From Gyrodactylus bullatarudis (Eukaryota; Platyhelminthes; Monogenea; Gyrodactylidea; Gyrodactylidae), in assembly GCA_012064415.1 (NCBI GenBank), contig SSNU01000238.1, positions 1-64,000 of the forward strand: DNA of 64,000 bases, in the 5' to 3' direction. The notes beneath the pieces are model-generated. The model was given only the letters and a program-made list of their open reading frames with translations, was not told where the DNA came from and ran no database searches. The position numbers and the translations under genes are program-made. This document shows positions 1 through 10,700 of this stretch, one piece after another. Numbering within the stretch: the stretch's first letter is position 1; every line of letters starts with the position of its first letter.

Positions 1-125
1 GAGAATTTGTAAATTATTATATTCATTGACCTTTTTAAATTATATCATTTTAAAAGTGACACTACTGATGATCCTTTTAGAAATGTACATCTAGTGATTT
101 AATATATTCTCTTCCTACTATTGAA
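1..125 (+). mobile_element. Penelope-like element, 3' tail fragment
   Basis: This non-coding stretch resembles the DNA that follows the coding end of the Penelope-like elements at 36530-36660 and 54780-54905. The shared parts are TTGTAAATTATTAT, then CTGATGAT, then AGAAAT about eight bases later, then an ATATA-rich run. The coding part would lie to the left of the window. It is probably a truncated end. Confidence 0.5.
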
Positions 126-183
126 TTATGAATTATGAACTTTAGAGGGTTCTCGGACGTTTATGAAAATTTACGTGAATATT

Positions 184-925
184 TTACTCGTAACAACTCA
201 ATTCTTCATCATCTCTTGCAACCTTGGCAACCTCTAAAAATTCAGCTTTTGTGATATTCTCGCAGTCAACTCTATCGTCTAAGCCTCTAACATCTAAACT
301 GCAAACGTCTAAACATCTAACATCTCTGATATCGTCACTTTCAACTCCAGCTTCACAAGAAATAAGTCCAGGGTACATCTTCTTAACATTTTTATTACAA
401 TCTTTGGACTTATGTCCGAATTCTTTACAAGCAAAACATTTCGGTTTCTTGTGAGAGCATTTATCTTGAAAATGCCCCTTTTCACCGCAATTGAAGCATC
501 TAATTGCTGCGACCACGACTTCCTCCTTCTTATGGCTGGATCTGCTTCTTCTTCGTTCCCGCCTTGTCTTGTAGAAGGTCGCGGGCGATGGCGAGCATTG
601 GGTCTTCTCTGCTCACGTCTCTGCTGATGTCCTCGTTGTCCAAGCCATTGACGAAGATACTAATTAGCTCGTCATTTTCTGTTTCTTTGGACAATTGAGC
701 ATCCCTCGCTTTCCTTCTAAGCTCCTCGACGAACTCACTGATTGACCTTCCTCTCTGTCTCACGCTATAGAGCTTCACTCTTTCTAGCCTTCGATCTTTA
801 AGACTCTTCACTGTTTCTATGACTTTATTCAGGCAAGTCCCTTCTAAGACGCTTTCACTGACATGCGTCTGTAGCCATATCAAACTCTCATCATCGAGCT
901 TTCCGATGAACGTCGATAACTGCAA
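184..925 (-). pseudogene. LTR-retrotransposon gag, frameshifted
   Basis: Two overlapping reading frames on the minus strand make up a short gag. The first (925 to 530) is a helical capsid-like region with an S-x-x-E-F-V-E-E-L-R-R-K motif typical of Retrotrans_gag domains. It stops at 530-532. The second (about 549 to 184) begins with an Arg/Ser-rich stretch, then two zinc knuckles of the CX2CX4HX4C type, CFNCGEKGHFQDKC and CFACKEFGHKSKDC, and a tail rich in Asp and Val. The two parts lie in different frames, so a single frameshift or a programmed slip separates nucleocapsid from capsid. No protease, reverse transcriptase or LTR is seen nearby. I read it as a remnant of a Ty3/gypsy-like element; a domesticated gag gene is less likely. 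Confidence 0.7.
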
Positions 926-1319
926 CTCCTTCTCTACCTTCTTCGAAGAAGAGCCAGAACTGCGGCAGATTGCAACAGCATTTCTTCAGAATGCTACTCC
1001 TGGCCTTCATCCCTATTATAAACCTAATTTAATTTTTGAAACTAATCATAATTCAGAAAGGATTAACTTCAATGAAACTCCCTTCTGCTACCCTCCTTTG
1101 TGTGATATTCAGTTTCACGGCAAAAGATTTATTCTGTATCCTGATTTCCCCTCAAACACTCAAGGAATTGAGAGACTCATAGCAGATATTAAAAATGCTC
1201 CTGAGGGCATTAGAAAATTCGAGAAATTAGATCATTCTACTGCGAGTGTCGTTGAGAGTAGAAGATCTTTTCCTGCAGGAATGAACTTTTTCGATTATGT
1301 TAACAGATTTGGACATTGA
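926..1319 (+). CDS. Unrecognised open frame, probably coding relic
   Basis: An open frame runs on the plus strand to a TGA at 1317-1319. The part from about 950 looks protein-like: balanced composition, many Pro, Tyr and Phe, and phrases such as GLHPYYKPNLIF and FHGKRFILYPDF. The same frame continues upstream to 819, but there it is antisense to gag and unlikely to be real. No clear start codon is present, so it may be a last exon or an element fragment cut by the gag insertion. I do not recognise the family. Its neighbours are gag on one side and an ISXO2-type transposase remnant on the other, so an element origin is plausible. Confidence 0.35.
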
Positions 1320-1884
1320 ACTTTAATTTTATCACTTATTATTTTGTCAGATTTATTTAATTTAAACTCTTTATATATTTATTTTTCTACTTGCTAACTC
1401 AATATTGAATCACTAAACTCATAAAGTTCCTTCAAATTAACGAATTATTCATAGGAAAACCTGAATGAAATATCTTTTACTCAACTACGTGACTTTTTAA
1501 GTGTTTGAGCTTAAATTCAAAGCTGTATGAGAAGTTCCAAACAATGAAAATTTCAACTCTAAAAATATCAACTTAAATTAGTACCAAACCTCCGATGATT
1601 ACAAAATAGTTATTTAAAACAAATATTTTGTTTAGTTTAGCAATTTTTGCGTTCTTTAAATGAATTTATGTCGAAACTTCAAAGTTTATTGAATTCAGTT
1701 GAAAATGGAAAATCACAAGATTGACAATTGATATTCTGAGATGGAATCAAGATTTTTCGATGAATTGCACCTTGAACTATTGAATGAATCCTCAGACTTA
1801 TGGTATTTTTGTTAAAAATCTATTTTTATCTACCTCTAAACGATATTACTCTCGATAATGTTGAAAGCCTAAATATAATCACTC
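1320..1884. other. No gene seen
   Basis: AT-rich DNA without long open frames or clear repeats. Confidence 0.5.
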
Positions 1885-2240
1885 TTGCAAGAGCTTATGA
1901 AGATAAAAAGGGAAGTCAAAATGTGTCAACGACTTAAACTCATTCCTCTTACTATGTCTCACGATGACTGTGATGGTGAAATGTATCTCGGAGAATACAG
2001 TTCATCTATTGATGAATATGTTTTCGGTGCTCGACATGCAAAAGAAGAAGATCAATTCGAAATGGTAATTCTAATTACTTTATTTTAAAGGAACATTCTT
2101 CGCAAGATCACATCTTCCAATATGAGTTTGTGAATAGAAAAGGATACCATACCAACCGCATTGAGTCTATTTGGGGAGCAGCCAAGAGAGACGCAGGAAA
2201 TGTCCGTAATAAAAGGAAGAATTTATTAAATATTATTTGA
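1885..2240 (+). pseudogene. Merlin/ISXO2-type transposase remnant with a 26-nt intron-like gap
   Basis: Two pieces read as an ISXO2-like (IS1595/Merlin) transposase domain. The first ends with SIDEYVFGARHAKEED, matching the family's I-D-E-x-x-F-G block that carries the first catalytic Asp. The second, from 2091 to a TGA at 2238-2240, has GYHTNRIESIWGAAKR, matching the G-x-H-T-x-x-I-E-x-x-W-x-x-x-K-R block with the last acidic residue. The pieces are separated by 26 nt (2065-2090) that begin GTAATT and end TTTTAAAG. Removing them joins the frames in phase 0. The central part of the domain with the second Asp is missing, since only about 16 residues lie between the pieces, so the enzyme cannot be active. 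A related copy lies at 35604-35903 on the other strand. Confidence 0.6.
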
Positions 2241-2551
2241 TGATGTATCTATTCCGAAGAAACAGTCCTGATAATATTTTTCAGGCTACCCTCCATGCAA
2301 TCTCAGAAATTTATACTTTTCAATAAAAATATCTATTTCTCAATAGAACTTTCTATTCGAATATTTGATTGACCTTGAGAAGTTAAGCATTTCAAAAATT
2401 TATGGAATAACTTGCATCTTAGTTAATGTTAATTTACTTTATTAATTTTCATGTTTACTCATGAGTAGTGACGAGAATTTATTATATAATTTATTTAAAA
2501 ACTTTCTATTCTTTCTAATTGATCAGACTTTCGAATCGAAATCTAAATTTA

Positions 2552-2881
2552 CAGTAAAAATATTTCTATTGAAACATCTCTTTTTTATTGAAACACGAAT
2601 ATTTACCCCCTAATTAAGTATTATTTATCTCGACCAATGAGAATGCAGCAAGTGATTTCTATACATTTTTTTGAAAATGTGAAAATTCACTGTTTTCAGG
2701 GGTAAAATGAGTGTCATATCCATCTTCAGCACATTTTAAAACCCCAGAGAGAGGAAAAGACAACGAGTTGGTAAGTATATACGAGAAAATTATTGGTCGA
2801 GATAAGTAATACGTATTAAGTATACATAATTAGGGGGTGTTTCAACAAAAATAAGATGTTTCAATAGAAATATTTTTACTG
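2552..2881. mobile_element. MITE with ~90-bp terminal inverted repeats and TA target site
   Basis: The ends are CAGTAAAAATATTTCTATTG and its complement, ending in ACTG. Each side is flanked by TA (2550-2551 and 2882-2883). The arms stay complementary for about 90 bases, including the block ACCCCCTAATTA and its complement. The interior (about 150 bp) has no coding frame. CAGT...ACTG ends with a TA duplication fit a non-autonomous Tc1/mariner-type element. Confidence 0.8.
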
Positions 2882-3028
2882 TAATTTAATGCGAAAAAAG
2901 AAAAAAATAATTTTCTCAAAGTTTTCACTCACATCACAAATTTTCAATTTCAAAAATCGTACACATTTTTACGATTTTACTCCTTATACAATCAAAAACC
3001 AAGAGATTAACAAGAACGAATTTCAACA

Positions 3029-3452
3029 AAAGCTAATTGATAAAAAGTTTAGAATCTATGATTCTTCCAAAAACCTCGATTTTTCAATCAAAAATTCGAA
3101 AATACTAGAGATTTTTTTGAATCCTACTCTTGTTGACCACTTTTGAAAGAAAAATAATCCGAAAAATAAAATTTTTATGGTCATTTTTCAAATTTCGATT
3201 TGGCGCCAAAATCCCATTTTTTCGAACATTGAATTGAAAAATTTTATTTATTTCAAAGTGAGCGAGTGATCAAAAGTTGATTTTCAGGATCACAATAAGT
3301 CAAGAAAGCCGAATATGCTGAATCTGTTCTTATGCATTATCGTTTGGGAGTCGAATTTAAACTATCTGAAAATTAATGATATTTCGACAAATCGAAATCA
3401 CTCGAGGTTTTCGTAAAAGTTATAGATTCTTAACTTCATATCAACAAACTTT
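3029..3452. repeat. Foldback repeat, family A (diverged copy)
   Basis: The left end (GCTAATTGATAAAAAG, then AGAATCTATGATT) and the right end (ATAGATTCTTAACTTCATAT, then CAACAAACTTTA) are inverted copies of one another. The same arms recur at 6776, 19975-20461, 37226-37712, 51190-51390 and 61958-62223. The middle holds the family motifs TTTGGCGCCAAAATCCCATT and GATCAAAAGTTGATTTTCAG. No coding frame is present. It is a palindromic non-autonomous element of unknown superfamily. Confidence 0.6.
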
Positions 3453-4618
3453 ATTTCACTATTTAATATTGGAATAAAAATTTTCTGGGTAAGGGACTGA
3501 AAAAAAATTTTTTTTCTATTTTTGAAAAAGATTTCACTATTATTGAAAATATCTCGGAATTCATAGGTCGAATCTCAAAGTGGTCAATATCGTAGTAAAT
3601 GTTCTTATCGTCAATGTGGTGTGTTTTTCATGTACATTTTGATTGAGAAATAAAAAAACTAAATGGCAAATTTTTTTCGTAGTAGTAATCTTAAATTACT
3701 CGAAATCTACACGTTAAAAATCAAGTATTTTTGATATTTCCAGTCTCCCAAATTTTATTGCATCGTTGTGTAATGAGATTAGAAATGAGACCCTGTGAAA
3801 TAAAATCGACTTTGACTGCATTAGCCTGAATATAAAATGAATTCAATATTTTTTAACTCAAATTATTCACGAAAAAACCATTCCTACGACCTTCATCCAA
3901 GGATTGATTACAAATTTGTTCAACTGTAACAATCTCAAATGATATCAAAAATTCCTAGTTTATTCACATCAAGCAATTCATGGTATCAATTTTTTCCCCC
4001 AATTTATTAAAATTAATTTCATTTGTAAAATAATCTTAACCTTAGTCTTCCTTGGGGACTTATTAATTTAAATCCAAAATCCATTCCTTTAACAGCTTAA
4101 TAACATAAAGAATAGCTTGTCATGAAATTAAAGATTTAGTAAGAGATTATGGAACTGAATTTCTATCCACTGTTTTTCTGGTTATGGAATTCTATTGGTT
4201 CAAATTCTCTCGACCAATCATGTTCATTTATTTCTAACGTTATTTCATATATTCTGTTCAATCTTCATTCAATACACGCGCATAGGGAGAAAGGAGACAC
4301 AATTTGTGCTAGATAATAAAATTGATTTTTTATTCATTTATCAGAAAAATCCATAAATTCATTTAGATTCAAAAAAACCATTTGGAATTTCAAAAGATAT
4401 ATCTCTTCATTCAAGGGAAATGCTATAGTATTGCCCCTTATATCAAAAGTTATGCTTCTTTACGACAAAGATCCAAACCTAGAATTGGAATATTGTCTCT
4501 GTTGCTGACCGAACAAGTTTAACTATGAAATTTTGGCCCAAACAAAAGTAAAGATATATTAAACGACAATAATAACGAGAAATAATCAACTGGCAGTTTT
4601 GTATCCAAACTAAACACT
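3453..4618. other. Upstream region of the arrestin gene, no gene seen
   Basis: AT-rich DNA between a foldback repeat and the first arrestin exon. It should contain the promoter, but I see no box clear enough to place. Confidence 0.4.
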
Positions 4619-4748
4619 ATGGGATGTAAATTGTCCAAAGTTTACAAAATTGAAATAATCCTAGAGAATAAGGAGAGGGTGTATCATCCTGGAGATTCCA
4701 TTGTTGGTCAGATACTAATCCAAGTAGACGAAGATACAATTATCCATA
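4619..4748 (+). CDS. Arrestin gene exon 1
   Basis: ATG at 4619 is the first in its frame after a stop at 4583-4585. It encodes 43 residues, the first strands of the arrestin N-domain (VYKIEIILENKERVYHPGDS). It ends in phase 1 at the donor GTGAGT (4749). Codon 44 is completed by exon 2 as Asn. Confidence 0.8.
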
Positions 4749-7700
4749 GTGAGTGTTTCAAATCTAAATGAATGTCTGGGGTCTTCTATCTAACGTCTGA
4801 CACGTTTTTAACTTTGTATGTAGAATCTACATTGTAGATTGGAGAAAGCCTAATTTATCAAATTTCCCAAGGCTTAATCTTAATTAACATTTCGAATTCT
4901 AACAAATAAAAACAATGTGCCAAGATTAATTTTACTACCAGGAATGACAAAATTAGTAGTTTAAAAAAAACTTTATAACTTTACAAATAAAATTAGGGTT
5001 TATAGTAAAAATTGAGTATTTTTTCAGCATGAAAATTTTTCAAAAAAACCTTCCTTGGTTGAATCATGAGTATTTGTGGAACCTTTGTTGAGGGAAAATA
5101 GAAGCTAGTATTTTCCTGATTCAGATTAAGGATTCACACAATTAGCAATGAAAATTAAGAACAAAAAACAAACGTAAAAAGTTTAGTTGTCATGGATTAA
5201 ATGTAGAATTTCTTCTGTACTCTATAAGAGAAACTTGGAATTCAAAATGTTTAACACTTAAAGTCCGAGAGAATTTTTTTTCATGACTTGCATTCAATCT
5301 TTTGTCTATCCTATGGTTTGTGAATACACTGATTACGAATCTACAGTTGTTTTTGGTTCAGAAGTTACCGATCAAAAAATGACCCATTTTCTATCTTTGT
5401 AGCTTCAGCAGATAGAGTTCAGACGATTTCGTATTTGAAATCTACAGGTATGATTACTCGATAAAAGTTATCTTACCTGGTAAGTAGGTTTTCAAAAAAA
5501 CGTTTTAACCAAAAATTAATTTTTTGAAAAAAATCAACTCTCTTTGAATTAGTATAGCACGATTTTGACGAATGATAGAGCCAAGATCTTTGCGTATTCC
5601 AGGAGATTAATAAATTTCCTATCGAATGGGTGGTAAACGACGTATTTTCCGAGACTTGAATGAATAATAATGAGTTGCTAAAATGACATGTAATAGATAT
5701 AACCCAGTGGGACTATAAGGGTTAATCAGGAATGGATGACTCATCTTTTGAAAATTTTGAGCTATTAGTATTAGGGCGAGTCAAATTACTTTTTTTCAGC
5801 TGCAATCTAAGTTAGGATCTAACTTAGAAAATGCCATTTATGAAATTTAAATTCGAAATTCTTAATTCTCTGATACTCTAAAAAATCCCACATCTTCAAC
5901 ATGTCCCAAATTAATCAGAATTTCTTACTAGAATATGCAGTGCTGAACCTTACGAACTTATTTCTATCTTGAATTTATCTTTCAAAATTTAGGTTTTAAT
6001 CGATTGTAGTAGAAAAATCTATTGAAAGTAATTTGCTGAAATGAAATTTAGACAAAATACCTAGTTTGAGTCATAAAATTGTTAAAGTTAATAGCGAAAA
6101 TGAGAACACGAAAAAGATGGCAAGAACCTGTTGTAAATTCAATCATAGAAAAAGGTATTTCTCTAATGAATCTAAGCATTCATTTTGTGCATCTCAAGAA
6201 CAATTAACATCTCAACAAATAGTAACTATCTGATAAGTGATTAACTTTTAATCATTTTCATCTTTTAAGGGATTCAACAAGAATGAGGTCTCAAAGCAGT
6301 AACTCCTTGATTGCTTTGAAAGACTGATTTTCCAGGTATTTAACTTCTCTTTAGCTCACCAGAAATGATTTTGTAGTAGGAAAATATCAAAAATTAATTT
6401 ACTCAATGAAATTACACCATGAAAAACGATACTTGAGTCATAGAAAAACATTTTCTGGTAATTACAGTAACTCATTTACAGATTTTCGAAATTTCGCATT
6501 TCTTTAAAATTACCTATGAAATTTCTATAAATTAAAATCATTTGAAATTTATTTTACAGAATCAGGAATTTTCAGAAGCTTGATAGTGTTATTTTATTTG
6601 TTTCCTTTTTGTTCTTGTTTTCTAAGTTAGAATTTAAAATGTCTCCAATTTTTCCTAAGAATTTTTTTTAATCATGTTCTTATATTGGTGAAAGTGTGTC
6701 TTTTGAACTGGTTTGATATTGATTTTGTTCAAGAATTGTACAGAACTTACATCGAACTTTTAAGTAATGTTGAAGTAATGAAGTTGGGAATCTATGAGAG
6801 ATCTCAATTTTTCAATCAAGAATTCGAATAATTCAAAGATTTTCTGGAATCCAGATAATGATGCCTTCTTTTAACATTTGGATTTGAAAACTTTTATTGA
6901 TTTTGAAAGTGGCAGAATGGTTAAAAGAAGTTTTCAGGATCACAATTAGACAAGAAAACCGAGTATCCCCAATATTTTTTCGAAAGAATCCCCATTTTCA
7001 TTGATAGTGAAATAAGGTTATGCATTAGAACAGATTAAGCATAAATTATTTTCTTCTCTTAAACTTCTTTTCACTACACTCCCACTTTCAAATCAATAAA
7101 AATTTACAGTTCAAAGTAAGCCTCATCCGTAATAGGAATCCGGAAAATTGCCAAGACTCAAAGTTGAGAAAATTCTAAACTAAATATCTTTTTTTTTGTA
7201 TATGTTGGAACTAGAATGGTCTGAACTGCTAGATTCGTCTTAAGACTATTATAGCTAGCTAGATTGGTCTGAAATATTTAATATTTATTCCTCTTTGCCC
7301 TTTTTGTAAACCTTGAATACACAATGAATTCTTAGGAACTACTTTTAATAAATAAAAAATTATTTTTTACACGCACGATCAGATTGGCATTTAGAAGTCT
7401 AAACGACACATTAGCCGTCAATTTGCCATGCTGGGTAACAATCTTGAACGAACAATTTGTCTCATAGATGGCCTTACCAATGATGCTTTTTTCATCTGAT
7501 TTGAATCTTTCGATATCTAGAATTGGTACTAGGATAGAATCTCTCTCACGATATCAATAGGACTCAAATATTGTTCATTCAACATTTTTGAATTATTAAC
7601 ACAGTATTCATTTGTATTAGTTTTATAACGATGACAGGTTTGGTATTGTGAAAATTTGTACTTATTTGTATTATTGGCTGATAATATTCATGAATTTATC

Positions 7701-10700
7701 AAAAGAGGTCTTTCTAATAGGGTTGAGGTAATGATATTTGAATAAACACCTCTATTATGAGATAAATCTATAATTCTAAACATTTATAAACTTTATTATG
7801 ACTAATACATGGTGTATTCAAGGTGTACAAAAAGGGCAATTGGAATTTGAAAAATGATTTTATTTCTTCAACCGATAAAAATATGCAGGATGATTAGTAG
7901 GGTTTTTTAACTTTCGAGTTTATGCGTTCATTTGATAGCAAATAAGAGAAGAAGGAAAAATTTCTATTGAACCTTATGTTTTTAATTTTATTTAGATATG
8001 CATAATAAACTCAATTCAAAATGTCAAATTTGCGCCATCGTTTCTCAATGAATTTTACTACGAGAAATGATAAATCTTGAATTATTTGACCCACTATCAC
8101 CTTTTTGACTCAGAATTTCACGTCAAATTAATATTAAATATATTCTGAATACACCCTGATAAAATCCGATGAATTTGGGAAAAATTAACGATTTTAGGGA
8201 AATGGGAAATTGCATATCAGAACATCAACATTTTCCCTGGAATAGAAAAAATGTTTGGGGAAGAAAAAGTCTGTATTTCTCAAATGATTAGGATTCCGAA
8301 ATATCTTTCGATTTCTTTATGAATAAATCAAGATTTCTGTAAAAATCATAAATCCCCCATTTCATAGCAATTGGCTTTATATTTTTGAGAAGAACCCTCG
8401 TGCCACTGGATCTTTTTTGATCTGTATAGAATCGAAGGTCGTTCCATCGTTAATATTATCCTTAGAGTCTTTGACTGCTGAGGTGCTTGCAACTGAGATT
8501 TTGTAGCTATCAGAACCGATCCTTGCGGAATCGTATCCTCTAAATAACTCAGTCTATCTGGACTAGAGAAGACTTAATCATAGTAGGAAATATTTATTCT
8601 CGTCTATGAACACTAAGAGAAGATTTTTGCCTGACTGCTCTGTCCTTGGACTTTTTATAGTTTATTAACGACATCCAAATAAGCAATCACCTACTAAACA
8701 TTCACTTGCTGCATGGGATTGTGAACAGATATATAAGTTGTAATTTTGCAACCAGGCTACTATAGTGGTGGCCAAAAAAAAGTTTTCACTTTAAAAACTT
8801 GTTGTTGTTTGGTTATTTTAAATGATATTTAGTTGCAAAATAGTTCATTCGGTTGAGCAATATATGCAAATATCTAATATAGTAATTTTTTTTCGATTTG
8901 ATTCATTCATAAATACAAAATTAAGAAATTACCGTTTTCATTGAAATTTATATTGACAAAATAAAGTTTTCACTTTTTAAACTTTCTACTTCTTGTTTGT
9001 GAGAAGATTTTTGAATTAGGAAAATTAATTCGCTGATCAGATATTTATTTGCAAGTATTCTTACATTAATTATTCTGAAACAAATTCAAAATGCAAATCG
9101 AAAGACCGAAGAATTCAAAACTAAGCAATTTTGAAAAAGAATTGGCGTCATCACTGAAATCAAAGGGTATCAGCCACCGTATGATTGCCAAAGAAATAGG
9201 ATGTTCTTCAACAACCATAAACAACTTATTTTCTTCGAGAAAATCCAATCGAAAAAGAGGTCGAAAACGTATAATTCCTAATTCTCTTAAAAAAATAATC
9301 AGGTTGATGGCTGTCAACGGGAGAAAAACGACCACACAAATAAAACAACAGTTTAATTTGAAAGCTAGCAATCGAACGATTCGTCGATTCTTAAAAAATG
9401 AACAAAATTTATATTGGGGAAAACCAAAACTGACTCCTAAATTATGTGAGAATGATAAAATTTCTCGTAAAGACTGGGCTTGCAAGAAAATTATCGAAAA
9501 TCAAAATTGGGGAAAGGTAATCTTTTCTGATGAGAAGAAGTTCAACTTGGATGGGCCAGACGGTCTCAGTGTATGTTGGATTGACAAATCTGTACCTAAG
9601 CCAACCAGGATTAAGAGAGGATTTGGTGGAGGAACTGTAATGGTATGGGGTTTTATAACAAACGAAAATGTTGGCCGTTTGGTTGTTGTTGATCATAAAC
9701 TTGATTCAAATTTCTATCAAAAAGTTTTAGAAGAGAGTATTCTACCTTTTAAAGAGGAGCTCGTGAATTCAAATTTAATTTTTCAACAGGATAACGCCCC
9801 TTGTCATCGATCAATTTCTACCAAAAGTTGGTTTCGAGAACACGGAATCATTTTGCTTGAATGGCCATCTAGAAGTCCAGATTTGAACCCAATTGAAAAT
9901 CTCTGGGGAATTCTAGCTCAAAATGTCTATGCAAATGGTAGACAGTTTAGTAATAAAGATGAATTAATAAAGTGCATATTTAGAGAGTGGAATTTAATAG
10001 AGAGAGAAACTATTATAAATCTCTATAGATCTATGCCAAAAAGATGCTTATCAGTGGTTCAAAATGATGGAGATTTCACTAAATAAAAGTGAAAACTTTA
10101 TTTTGTCAATATAAATTTCAATGAAAACGGTAATTTCTTAATTTTGTATTTATGAATGAATCAAATCGAAAAAAAATTACTATATTAGATATTTGCATAT
10201 ATTGCTCAACCGAATGAACTATTTTGCAACTAAATATCATTTAAAATAACCAAACAACAACAAGTTTTTAAAGTGAAAACTTTTTTTTGGCCACCACTAT
10301 ATATACGTATTACCTACACAACTAACACATACTTTTTTCGTCAATTATTTTAGACACCTAAATAAAAGTTAATAAAAACGTGCTGAGAAAAAGTAATTTG
10401 ATATTTTTTGAAAAAAAGTTATTGTGATTCGCTAGGTTATTATTATTTTGAAAGAAGAAGTATTTATTCATTTGAGAATCTGAATTGAATCTGTCGAAAT
10501 GAAAAAAAATTTTCTCACTGACATTTTTCAAATTAGCAATGAACATTTTTAAACTTTGGCTTGACTATCTTTTTACTTTTTGAATGGAAATAAGGACGTT
10601 GCATTAGGCATTCTCTGTATATATCTGGTAACTGACGAAACTTATTTTTAAGATTTGCCAATATGTAAAACGATATTTATTTGTCTTTACTGTATTATAT

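Larger units (their letters stand above)
8763..10299 (+). mobile_element. Tc1-type transposon, apparently complete
   Basis: The 1537-bp element is flanked by TA on both sides (8761-8762 and 10300-10301). Its terminal inverted repeats are 214 bp long (8763-8976 and 10086-10299) and appear identical or nearly so by eye. They start TAGTGGTGGCC and include TTGACAAAATAAAGTTTTCA at the inner ends. The only gene is a full-length DD34E transposase. Near-identical long arms and an open frame suggest a young insertion. Confidence 0.93.
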
